From Protula sp. h YS-2021 (taxonomy: Eukaryota > Annelida > Polychaeta > Sabellida > Serpulidae): a DNA stretch of 64,000 nt. The notes under the pieces are model-generated. The model worked only from the letters and a program-made list of their open reading frames with translations, was not told the origin of the DNA and made no database searches. Every line of letters starts with the position of its first letter. The stretch's first letter is position 1. This document shows, one piece after another, positions 10,895-21,190 of the stretch. The stretch is taken from positions 54,674,803 through 54,738,802 of the forward strand of contig OX457031.1 in assembly GCA_949752745.1 (NCBI GenBank), given 5' to 3'. The position numbers and the translations under genes were made by a program.

Positions 10895-11200
10895 GCAAGT
10901 CTGACGTCTATACAACATAGATTTTCGACGTCTGTCAAACGTCGATTTTCCGACGTCTATTCAACGATGTACCAAAGGCGTTCATAAGACGTCTGGGAAA
11001 GGGTTTTGGTTGTGACCAAAAGCAACGTCGAAACAACGTTATTTACCAAACATCTAGTCAACGTTGCGTAAAACGTTGATCTGTAGTAGCGACCAAGTAC
11101 AACCAAAGTACAACCCGAGGTATATTTGGTGGTTTGGTCGGGTCCCCGTCGCAGCCTCAAATCGACGTTGCATCGACGTTGGAATGTTAACTGGGTGGTT
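10895..11200 (+). repeat. ACGT-rich dispersed repeat, copy 2
   Basis: About 300 bases dense in GACGTC, AACGTT and CGTCGA words, ending with ACGTTGGAATGTTAACT. The same end word closes copy 4 at about 17240, and its reverse complement opens copy 3 at 13565. No coding capacity, so a non-autonomous element is likely. Confidence 0.6.
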
Positions 11201-11760
11201 ACCGTGCGTGGTTGACCTGTTTAAAACAACTCTAAACGCAAAGTGCCAACTTTGAAATAATCATCCCCTTTTAATCAAATGCAAGAGAGAACCGCTCTTT
11301 TGTGGGAAACGTGGAGTACTAAATCAGAATTATCTCCCCCATGAAAGTGTTGCCCAGACGTTTGCCGTTTTTCACAAATCAGAATCCCGAGATTGTTGCC
11401 TCAAGCGTTTCCTGTTTTATATGAGAACCTTCTGTCATAGTCCCCAGATTGTTGCCGCAGAGGCTGGCTGTTTTGCATGCGGACGTTCTGTCAGAATCCC
11501 AAGAAAGTTTATGATAATGTCTCGATGTTAATCTTGCCATTCCAGCAAAATGGGGAGTGTTGATTTGAAATTAAGCCGCATCCGCCAAAAAATAATTCCA
11601 ATTTGGTGTGTTTTAGTTGTTCAGCAGTTGGGTGTAAATATTCAGTGTACACAGTCTCAATAAATGATATTAGTGTCCATATGGGTGTGTATTTTTGGCT
11701 TTTGCAGATTGGTTTGTAGGGGAAAAAGTTGTATTTTTAATCAGATGGGCAAGTATTGCA
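11201..11760. other. Spacer, no gene seen
   Basis: Contains two loosely repeated segments around AGAATCCC and GATTGTTGCC (11380-11500) but no recognisable element. Confidence 0.5.
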
Positions 11761-11942
11761 GAGCCAGCTGGTTTCACTACTGCGTAACGTTGTTGTCCAA
11801 CATCCAACCTCTGTTCATGGACCAGAGCTAGCCTCACTCCAGCGTAACGTTGTTGTCCAACAGCCAACCTCTGTTCATGGAACAGAGCTAGCTTCACTCC
11901 AGCGTAACGTTGTTGTCTAACAGCCAACCTCTGTACATGAAA
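11761..11942 (+). repeat. 60-bp tandem repeat, about three copies
   Basis: Units begin near 11780, 11840 and 11900 and share CGTAACGTTGTTGTCCAAC, CAACCTCTGTTCATGG and CAGAGCTAGC. The CCAACAGCCAACCTCT core is shared with bases 1-30 and 6861-6890. Confidence 0.85.
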
Positions 11943-11959
11943 ATTGAGTTTGTCTGACA

Positions 11960-12620
11960 CCGATACACATGTACATGGTACACACAGGGCTGCCTATGAC
12001 TCCGGTTGCCAGAATTTACAGATACACGTGTACATGGTCACACAGGGCTACCTATGACTCGAGTTGTCAGAATTTACAGATACACGTGTACACATGGTCA
12101 CACAGGGCTACCCATGACTCGAGTTGTCAGAATTTACAGATACACGTGTACATGGTCACACAGGGCTACCTATGACTCGGGTTGCCAGAATTTACAGATA
12201 CACGTGTACATGATCACACAGGGCTACCTATGACTCGGGTTGCCAGAATTTACAGATACACGTGTACATGATCACACAGGGTTACCTATGACTCGGGTGG
12301 CCAGAATTTACAGATACACGTGTACATGGTCACACAGGGCCACCTACGACTCGGGTTGCCAGAATTTACAGATACACGTGTGCATGTTCACACAGGGCCA
12401 CCTACGACTCGGGTTGCCAGAATTTACAGATACACGTGTACATGGTCACACAGGGCTACCTATGACTCGGGTTGTCAGAATTTACAGATACACGTGTACA
12501 TGGTCACACAGGGCTACCTATGACTCGATTTGTCAGAATTTACAGATACACGTGTACATGGTCACACAGGGCTACATATGACTCGGGTTGCCTGAATTTA
12601 CAGATACACGTGTACATGGA
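11960..12620 (+). repeat. 58-bp minisatellite with ACACGTGT palindrome
   Basis: About eleven units of 58 bases, each with GATACACGTGTACATGGTC, CACAGGGCTACCTATGACTC and CAGAATTTACA. Very even unit lengths and few differences suggest recent homogenisation. Open frames here are artefacts. Confidence 0.95.
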
Positions 12621-13564
12621 GCGCAAAAGTGAACTGACCTGAAATGTCGAACAGTTTGGATCGGCATCTTTAATCACGCAAAACTTGTCAGAAAACGTGA
12701 ATGTCATTTTCTGGCAAGGAGCTTCACGATATCTCACGGAAGCCCCAAGGGCGGGGGCGGTGGGGGGGGGGGGGGGAGGGGGTGAGGCGCACTTGGTATC
12801 ACATGTGTCACCATGCGTGTCCTTAAAAAGAACTCGGAGAAAGTAATTTTGAGCCCAGACATGTTCCGTGCGGAATGCCAATTTTGTTAAAAGAAGGGTG
12901 CTTTTCATTCTGTATTTTGCGGGGTTTTGTTTTTCAGAAAAAAGGGGGATTCTTTCAAAACTACTCCACGTTTAGGGGTCGTTTTTAAAATGTCAAGGAC
13001 ATGCATGGTGACCAGTTGATATGTGAATCTCCCCCACCCACCCTCCCTCCCAAGCTGGGCGAAAGTAAGAGAACTTGCATTTGTAAACGAACTAGAAAAG
13101 GAGACTTTTTAAGTCCAATTGACATTTAACTACTGCTGTGTTTAATAAATAACAGAATATCAGTCTTTTCATAAAATAAATGAACCAAATGTGTTACACG
13201 TGATGTGAGCAAAATGACAAGATACCAAATTCTCGACGCATTATGAGGCTAGACCAGATAATTAAGCTTATGAAAATGAGAAAATATTTGCGTTATATTT
13301 CTAGTATATGTGTGAAAAAAATGGTAGTTGTGTTCAACGATTGTGATAGCTTTTAGGAACATGAAGAAAAATAAAACAGAGTTTGGGTAATGTCGATTGT
13401 TATTCGCTTCACACAAACTTTCTACCCACTCTTCGTATTACGGCTGATTTCCGGTTCGGCTGGGACAAGGTGACTGGAGAACTTGTAAACTTACCAGCTT
13501 CATGTCCATATTGTGCTTTAAAAGTGTCGTAAGCTAGGCTTTAGAATACAGTCTTTCTTATTTC
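12621..13564. other. Spacer, no gene seen
   Basis: Contains a G-rich run at 12747-12783 and otherwise AT-rich unique-looking DNA. Confidence 0.5.
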
Positions 13565-13890
13565 CAGTGAACATCCCGACGTCGTTCTAACGTCGACTTG
13601 AGATCGCGACGTCGATCCAACCAACCCACATTAACGTTGGTTGTCACTGGTCGCGACCATAGATCAACGTCTTATCAACGTCTTTGAAACAACGTTGATA
13701 TACGTTTGATAAGCAACGTTTTCGAGACGTTGGGTTATGTCGCAACGAATATTCCCCTTTCTCCGACGCCTAATCAACGTCTTTGGTGCAACGATGAACA
13801 GAGGACGTAAAATATATAAATTTCAGGAATGCGCGAGACCTAACGTTGATTCGGCGTCAGCTGCGACGTCTCTCCAACGTTGATTCATTT
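13565..13890 (-). repeat. ACGT-rich dispersed repeat, copy 3 (inverted)
   Basis: Opens with CCAGTGAACATCCCGACGTC, the reverse complement of the end word of copies 2 and 4, and is dense in CAACGTC and AACGTTG. Orientation is therefore opposite to copies 2 and 4. Confidence 0.6.
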
Positions 13891-13984
13891 GCCATGGACT
13901 TCCACTGGCAACCCGTTTTAAATCAGTCTATAGTCATTCGCATGTTAACCGCGAACTCGCAAGAAATACAGCATCAAAACAACG

Positions 13985-14397
13985 TGTCTATAATGTTGGT
14001 GTCCTAAATGTCGCAGTTGACAACGTGACCATAATGTCCCTGTCGTAAATGTCGCAGTTGACAATGTGACCATAATGTCCCTGTCCTAAATGTCGCAGTT
14101 GACAACGTGACCATAATGCCCCTGTCTTAAATGTCGCAGTTGGCAATGAGACCATAATGTCCCTGTTTTAAATATCGCAGTTGACAATGTGACCATAATG
14201 TCCCTGTCTTAAATGTCCCAGTTGACAATGTGACCATAATGTCCCTGCCTTAAATGTCCCAGTTGACAATGTGACCATAATGTCCCTGTCCTAAATGTCG
14301 CAGTTGACAATGTGACCATAATGTCCCTGTCCTAAATGTCGCACTTGACAATGTGACCATAATGTCCCTGCCCTAAATGTCGCAGTTGACAACGTGA
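13985..14397 (+). repeat. 41-bp minisatellite
   Basis: About ten units of 41 bases with GTCGCAGTTGACAATGTGAC and CATAATGTCCCTGTC. It begins about 95 bases after the ACGT-rich copy 3. Confidence 0.92.
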
Positions 14398-16709
14398 TAT
14401 TAGTTTTCCAGCACGAGAATTTACAAAAAAGCCTTCCTCTGCTTCACTCGCTCCCTCCCCCCCCCCACCAACCCCTCACTCCCTCCCCACAAACAGAAAA
14501 CCAGCCCGCTGTTCCTACGTGACACTTGTTTCGCTAGAGATATAAAACAGGGAAAACACGTTACAAACGTCGGGTATGGTGTAAGTGTGCTATCTAGCAA
14601 TATTTCAGGCCACTTAAATTTGATGAAGAAGAAGAAGAAGAAGAAGAAGAAGAAGAAGAAGAAGAAACAGAAGAAGATCTGCAGAAGGAAACCCGGCCAT
14701 CTGTGCGCAAAATGCTTGCAAAATCTCTGATGTTTAGTTCATTCATTAGAGCGTTTTAAACTCAGTTCAGCTCCCTCCCCTCCCCACCCTTACATTCAGC
14801 CCCCTCCCCTCCCCTCCCCCCCCCCTTTACATTAAAAGCGTTGGGACCAGTCTCACACAGGTCATCAAAAGAATGACTACACCCCTTGATTTGTGTATCC
14901 CTGTGATCCGAAAAGCAACCGAGCATTTCCCGTCGGACCGTTAACGTAAAGCCGTGAAGACTGAGGACTTGCGTGGTATGCCCTCTGACCCTTCTGTTCG
15001 AGCCAACCCTTTAAATGGACCACACGCATTTCGACAAAAGCAAATGTACTAAAATAAATAGGATTTAGGACAAGTTTATTTTTCGGATTAAGAAAAATCC
15101 TTCATCTTCTTAAAAGGAACGGAACCTGACAACAGTCAACGGATAAGACATGCCAGGGGTGTAACTTGGGAACCGGCCGAAACCCCTCCGGCCCTAATCC
15201 CCCCGTCACCCCCCCCCCCGACGGCGGCCTGAACGCTCCCCCCCCCCCAACCGCCCCCCCCCGTCAAATTTCTTCATTTATTTTTTCACTTTCTCCAAAT
15301 CGCTTACACTTCATGACAAAGCTTACATTTCAACTCTCCAACTACAAAAGCTGAAAATTACTGAAAATACACAAACTCTTTACTAAGAAACTACCGAAAA
15401 TTACTGAAATAACCAAGCAGTCTTCTTGGTCATTCAAACCTACTCCGGAACTCGGAGTCGATGAACTGGAGCTGATCTCTTTAGGACTTGTTATCCCCTG
15501 ACGGAGATGGGGGATATAGAAACGCACTGTGCCCATCTGCCCGTCCGTCAGTCCCCAGTTTTGTTTCCAGACGATATCTCCGAAATTAGTGGGCGGATCT
15601 AGTTGATATTTGGTATGCCTAAAGAACAAGATATCTAAATGTGCCTTCTGGGGGTTTGGGCCTAGACTCGTGTAACTTTTACTTATAAAATATTAAACGC
15701 GTAGTCAGTTTTCTTTCCGATATCATTCCGTGGTTTATTTTGTTGCCTGAAACTTCTGTATAACACTGGTTTTAATTGTTGTATTTAATTGTTATATGAA
15801 AATGTAAGTTGTTGGATATTACGTCAGATAGTGTTTATCCTCTGTGGACCACGATTCAGATTCGAACAATATATAAAATAACATAAAATTAAGTGGACAA
15901 GCTTACCTTATCAACTTTTGTTTTTTTTTCCTCATAAAATGTTACAGTAAACCCAAGACCACCAGGTCAGCAACGACAGCTCCCCCTCCCTCTCCCCTTC
16001 TTCTCCCCTCCCCTATTAATAAATATTTCTTGATATCTCTAGATGTTTATTGATATCAAGGATTATTTTTTCAGATCAAAGATACATTACAGACATCAAA
16101 TATATAATTACATTTTTTAGATGCAAAAATTAATTCTTAATATCAAAAAATCAATTTTTGAGATCAAAATTAATTCTTGCTATCAATATTTCCCTAATAC
16201 TACCAGCTATTGGTCAACTATTTTGTTACTAAAATTGTATTGTTATTTATTAAACTGACTACACCTGACAGCACGTTGTTGACAGTTCAGTTGTATCTAA
16301 AATGGGTCGCCTGTTGTGTGAAACCAAGGTGGTTATAAAACGAGAACCCGAATTGAATGACTTTGTTCTAGAGCTGTAGCGGACCCTTCGTTTCTCCGCA
16401 GTCCTTCACTGCATGGATGAGCATGACCCAATCAACGACAAAGTTACAACGATGAGATCAAAAATTCCGTGTGACCTAGATAATGTGCATTTTGTCAAAA
16501 AAAGCAACAGTTTTGACAAAAATTGCTTAATGCAATCAGTTGATTAATTAGTTTAAATATAGAAATAGTTTTCACGGATTATGAGGCACGTTTTGTAAGA
16601 AATGCGACACGGCACGCGTTCATTCAGCTTCCTTTGTTTGCAGATTAATGGCATTGGAGCAAGATAAAGCATAAGAAAAAAAAGCAACAACTGAATATCC
16701 AAAAACAAA
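14398..16709. other. Spacer upstream of copy B
   Basis: Holds a GAA triplet run (14627-14666), pyrimidine/C-rich tracts at 14453-14475, 14770-14826 and 15198-15262, and a stretch at 15480-15640 with GTCCGTC and TTTCCAGACGATATCTCCG, resembling 48230-48310. AT-rich short repeats with GATATCAA lie at 16015-16190. The promoter of copy B would be near the end, but no core element is convincing. Confidence 0.5.
14627..14666 (+). repeat. GAA microsatellite
   Basis: About 13 GAA triplets. Confidence 0.95.
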
Positions 16710-16814
16710 ATGTCGCTGAAGCACCTAGCCCTGGTGGGAGTCGTTTCTCTCATATTTGTCGTCATCAGTGTCAGCTTTATATTCCCACGCTTTGGGGGGA
16801 GGATTAAAATTTAA
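16710..16814 (+). pseudogene. Copy B, exon 1 relic (signal anchor)
   Basis: An ATG opens 34 codons reading MSLKHLALVGVVSLIFVVIS, then VSFIFPRFGG, and stops at TAA. It is a short cytoplasmic tail followed by one strongly hydrophobic segment, a signal-anchor for a type II membrane protein. Copy C exon 1 aligns well (ISLAVAISLSVFVFS, IILPRV). The stop precedes any good donor (the first AAAG|GTATGA is at about 16831), whereas copy C continues 20 more codons to its donor. I infer that the exon is broken. Confidence 0.6.
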
Positions 16815-16949
16815 AAAATGCAGATCAAAAGGTATGATGTCCGGTCACAAGGCGCTGTTTTTCTGCCTTTTGAGTCTTCCAAGTTTGTTTTAGGAAAGTT
16901 TTTTTTTTTTTTGTAGTCTTTTGTTTGTTCTCATCTACAACTTTGCAAG

Positions 16950-17245
16950 ATAACAATGTGACGTCAGATGTCAAACTTGACATCGTATCAACGTCAGTAG
17001 TTTGCTTGTGGAAATCGAAACAACGAATAGACATTAATTATCAGACGTCTAATTGCAAAACGTCGCGAGATCGAGTGACAATCATAAGGTGCTAAAATAG
17101 CTAAGCTTTACGTCTTTTCAACATTGTGTCAGAGACGTCAATCACACGTTGATCTATTGTCGTGACGAATCACAACCAAATGATTAGACCAGATCTGATG
17201 TTATGATTTGATCGGAACGTTGGTTGAACGTTGGAATGTTAACTA
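16950..17245 (+). repeat. ACGT-rich dispersed repeat, copy 4
   Basis: Contains GACGTC, CAACGTC and AACGTTGG words and ends GAACGTTGGAATGTTAACT, as copy 2 does. It lies in intron 1 of copy B and is preceded by a T-rich tract, like copies 1 and 2. Confidence 0.6.
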
Positions 17246-17808
17246 GGAAAGAACAAACCACCCTTTCGATAGAGGTCACATTAGATGGAATATTTGGCCA
17301 GCTTATGCCGGACATTTCGTCTTTTAACAATGGGTCGACACGACGTTCATTGCTCTAATGTTGGTCTTTAAATTTTGTAATTATTTTAAACTGTAATTCT
17401 TCCAATTGCAACGTTATTAGCTGTCATCACTAAACAATTTTTAAAAGTTAATAACATTAAGTTCAAGATATTATGTTATTTCTTTGCGCCCTCTCGCGAT
17501 TTCTGAATATATTTGTTGTTTGTCCAAAAAAGGCCCTACGTCGAGAGTAAATAAAATTAATTATGAAATTACAAACAAATTCAAAAATAATTGCTGTGAA
17601 ACATTGTTGTATATTCAAAAGATAAGATCTTGAAATATTATCTACATTAAAAATATAATCTAATATGAGATGCTACTGTGTGATTGAAATTACGCAATAG
17701 TTGATGTCCCTTGAATCCTTTCCCAAATCAAAATTTAAAAACATACAAGAAAAAGAAAACGCTCTTCGCAGATGCCTCCATTACACGCTAATTTATTCAT
17801 GCTTAAAG
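17246..17808. other. Remainder of intron 1, copy B
   Basis: AT-rich, with no element recognised. Confidence 0.5.
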
Positions 17809-18071
17809 CAAAATAATCATCTTGAAGAGATAGAGCTGCCACAGCGGTCAAGGCAGGTACAACAGGCACAGCAGGTACAACAGGCACAGCAGGCACAGGA
17901 GAGTACGGCGGCAGCACCATCCCACAATGATACTAGTTTAGGTACAACTAGAGCCACGAACCTTGAACTTAGTAGAAGCAGAGCCCTTGCAGGCGCCTTC
18001 AGCTTGGTTCGTGAAAAGAATCCAGAATTTACCAATCTCACGCTGAACCAAGCGGACGACAAGTTATTCAC
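17809..18071 (+). pseudogene. Copy B, exon 2 (linker exon, itself open)
   Basis: Starts in phase 0 after TTAAAG with CAA AAT, the same two codons that open copy C exon 2, and ends in phase 2 at CAC|GTGAGT. It encodes a Gln/Ala-rich stretch made by a short in-exon repeat (VQQAQQVQQAQQAQ), then LSRSRALAGAFSLVREKNPE and FTNLTLNQADDKL. The second half is clearly homologous to copy C (KALAGEFTLVRQHNPEFENL). The exon is intact, but the gene around it is broken, so it is listed as part of a pseudogene. The Gln repeat is specific to this copy. Confidence 0.75.
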
Positions 18072-18809
18072 GTGAGTGTCGAGAAACTGAATTAGAGTGA
18101 AGCAGGTTCATGATTTCAAGCTAGTTTTAAAACGTTTTAGAAATTACTGCACTGGAATGCTTTATTTCACTTTGAGAATTTTGATGAAACAAGCGTGAAA
18201 TGTACCGGAAGTTGAGTGACTTCGAGTCAACATGATAAATTGTTGTCCTTTAGGTTACTTTTGTCAGCAATAATAATGCCTTCCTGCTTAAAACCTTAAT
18301 ATCTTTCCCCCATTAAGAATTGTAATATCAATTGATATCTGCGTTGCCATTCAACACTGAAAACCAAATGTTTGGCATGGAAATCGACCGATCACTTTAC
18401 TGCAACATAAGACATGCAACTTTTCCAAAAATAGTGTTGTTAAGGATTAGGATTATGTAAATAAACATAAGTATTTATAACGTTGATTTTGTTCTAATCT
18501 GATCGATGAAATCCCACGTCAATGTGTTTTCAATGTAATCACAGACAGCGACAGTTTTGTATTTATTTGTAATCAAAGCGTCAATGCCATAATATACTAA
18601 TGGTAAATTTAGCTCGACACAGAAAATACAAGATAGCTAATTTTCTGCTGAACATGCAGTTTCTTGTCATGGAAATCTGTTGTCGATCCTAAAAAATACA
18701 TAGCTGTATAAATTTTTTTCTGAGTTGAAAACTGCATTGAAATAGCTATTCAATACGTTCTGTGACGTTTATTTCCTTAATATAACGTTATTTCGTTTAT
18801 GACGTTAAT
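18072..18809. other. Intron of copy B up to the DIRS element
   Basis: AT-rich, no coding signal. An exon 3 (DGGY segment) expected here or after the DIRS element is not found. Confidence 0.55.
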
Positions 18810-18835
18810 TTCGCGTTTTTATCCAATTAAAACGG

Positions 18836-19034
18836 ATTTTTGTTTGTACAAATGTTGTAGCTGTTTAGTTGGATCGAACCGACGCTTGAAAAGTATCATC
18901 CATATCTTTTCTCACCCGTAAACTCATAGAATTGGATGACCCAAACAAAGTGAGGGTCTCCTATTCTTGAAATTTGCTTAACTGCCTAGTGCTCTCCTCT
19001 GTAAGTAACCTCCCAGGTGGCGCCACTAACGTCA
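18836..19034. repeat. DIRS left (3') inverted terminal repeat
   Basis: Complementary to 26363-26559. The inner 150 bases (from GCTTGAAAAGTATCATCC to CCACTAACGTCA) differ at about four positions from the right copy; the outer 50 differ more. About 25 further bases outward (18811-18835) belong to the element because they are copied in the internal complementary region. Confidence 0.9.
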
Positions 19035-19100
19035 CTTTGAATCCTGACGCTCCGAAGAAGTGGGCCCCGATGTAGGGGGAGGAGAGGGCTGGTTAATGTT

Positions 19101-19226
19101 AGCGTCGGTTCGATCCAACTAAACAGCTACAACATTTGTACAAACAAAAATCCGTTTTAATTGGATAAAAACGCGAATTTTGTTCATACAAATGACTTAT
19201 AGCTGCCGTTGGATCGACCCGATACT
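19101..19226. repeat. DIRS internal complementary region
   Basis: Bases 19101-19176 are the exact reverse complement of 18811-18886. Bases 19179-19226 match the reverse complement of the right end (about 26515-26559). The junction between the two halves marks the circle joint of the replication intermediate known for DIRS-1. Confidence 0.92.
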
Positions 19227-19979
19227 TGAAAATCAGATTAACAAAGAGGATGGCTACATCTGGGGTGCACGAACTGCGGGCGTCGCCCGTACTACATTAG
19301 CCAACGCAGAAAACAAACACAGATAAAGGTGATTGAAGATTTAATCTCCTGACACAAAGGAGTAAAACAAGTGAAAAACTAACTCTGGTGCCCTCCGGGC
19401 AACAGGTGGGACACCACTGACAAATCAGGCACTCGTAGGAGGGGCCCTGTCCCCCCCTTTTTTTGCGTGTGTGTGTGTGTGTCCCGACACCCGCTGTGAC
19501 TGATGGCCCCGCCGCGTGCCCCAAAACCTCTGGAGGGCCCCGGCCCATTTGTGCTGTGGGGCCGTAGCCTGGGTTTGTGCCCCCCCCCCCCAACTCGGTT
19601 GTGGGCCCCATCTGGTGGGCCGAGAGAGGGGGGTTGGGGTCGCCACGTGGTTGTGGGGCCCACGCGTGTCTGAGCGCCCAGTCCAGGTTTATCAACCGTG
19701 TCCGCGGGCCCCCGTGCTGGTCCCAGCAGTCGTGGGGCCGCTGTTTCGGCCTAGTAATTCGAAACGAAACCAACTCCTTAACTAATGTGAGCACAAAGTC
19801 CCGGGAGTCGTCTGGTCTGGGGTTTGTTATGGGAACTCCCCCATGACGCTGCACGCCTACTGTGGTCTGTTCTTGTGCTTAGGCGGCTTCTCTCCTTGTT
19901 TGTGGCTCTTTTTGCTCCCCCTCGATATCTACAACAGAGACACATGAATGCTATTCTGGGTGCAATCATAATGTTCTCG
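19227..19979. other. DIRS 3' untranslated segment
   Basis: Between the complementary region and the recombinase stop. GC-rich with a GT run near 19465-19482. Open frames on both strands show no family resemblance. Confidence 0.6.
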
Positions 19980-21190
19980 TTACTTCGGGCTGATCACTGA
20001 TTCAGCGGCCACAAACGGCAGCCGGCAGAGCCTGGAAGTAGAGTCTCGCGTAAAATCCTGCAAATGGAATTTTATAAAACTATTTGGAGATAGCCAACAG
20101 CCCGATTTTAAAATTTCCTCCATGGTGGCCCCTTTAACAGCTTTCAGGGAGCAGGCCACCTGGCGTATTTCGTGAGGGTGGACATGAATTGAGTTGGGCC
20201 GCCCACTATCACGGCTCGACTCTTCGTACGCGGAGACTATTGCTTGACGCAGGTAATTAGATATTGTCGATTTCCCTACGTCTCTATTTATGTGAGGTAG
20301 GAAAGAGATGATGAGGCGTTTTTGCTGTGGGGCCCTTATGGCCTTGGTGGCTGCCAGGTACTGTAACAGCGTTGCCACTGGGCACAGCAGATTCCGCTCA
20401 CCCTCCGTTTCCCCTGTTTGTTCCTGTAACGACGGGAGTACTATCTCTGAGAAAGTGCCTTTCCCGTGTGTTATTATGTGGGTTTTCCCTAAGAACTCTG
20501 CCTTTGGCTTCAGAATGATTCTTTTGTGGTTTTCTTCATACGTGTAATCTTTGTCTAGGGCATGTATTTCCCCCGTCTCTTGCCTGAAGCTAGGGCTAGT
20601 AGAAACGTAACTTTAAACGTCAGTTCCCTGAGTGGCGTGTTTTCACCACAGGCAAACCTTTTGCCGCTGAGATAACCCAGTACAACCCCTAGGTCCCACT
20701 GCACTATGTGTTTGGCTGGGGGAGGGCGCTGCAGTTTAAAATTACGAATTAGCTTCGCCAGGCAGTCGTCTTGGCCAGGATCGTAACCGGAAGCATTTTT
20801 CAGCATAGCCCCCAAAGCCGATCTATAACCTTCTATCGTTCGTACACCTACTTGTCTGGACTCAAATAAGTGTATGAAGAAGTCTGCCAACAAAGGGGCC
20901 GTCGCCGTGACGGGATCAATTTGTTTTAGTAGGCACCACCTTTCGAAAACTCTCCACTGTGACTTGTACACAGACTTAGTAGAGCTCGCGTGTACATCCT
21001 GCATGCGTTGTAGTGCTTGTTGGGAGAAGCCCTGTGCTTCTAACCACCCCGCTGTATGCACCACAGATGGAAGTTTAGGTCCCACGGCTGCTGATGATTG
21101 TGGGGCCAGTGCGGCTGGTGCACGTCCCCCACACTCACCGGCAACCGTTGCGGCTGTGCCATCGCTAGTCTGGTGAGTAGCGGGTACCAC
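19980..21190 (-). pseudogene. DIRS tyrosine recombinase, frameshifted, Tyr replaced
   Basis: The N-terminal half (21190-20555) has the core-binding domain: STKSVYKSQWRVFERWC, then WDLGVVLGYL and FLLALASGKRRG, the Arg I box. A lost G in a run of five (20570-20574) breaks the frame there. The other half resumes in a second frame, is open by 20378 and carries HPHEIRQVACS (H-x-x-R box) and GCWLSPNSFIKFHLQDF. In DIRS relatives the last motif normally reads F-Y-L-x-D with the nucleophilic Tyr; here it is His (CAT). Its role would be integrating the circular DNA copy. It overlaps the RT frame by about 150 bases, as is usual in DIRS elements. Confidence 0.85.

Noticed and set aside
10003..10898. Frames of 120 to 273 codons on both strands
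   Set aside because: The 33-bp repeat unit is a multiple of three, so all frames without a stop in the unit stay open; protein is a pure tandem repeat.
11969..12581. Overlapping frames with Thr-Arg-Val-His-repeat proteins
   Set aside because: Produced by the 58-bp tandem repeat.
19297..19854. 185-codon minus-strand frame as an extra DIRS gene
   Set aside because: GC-rich untranslated segment with overlapping frames on both strands and no recognisable motif.
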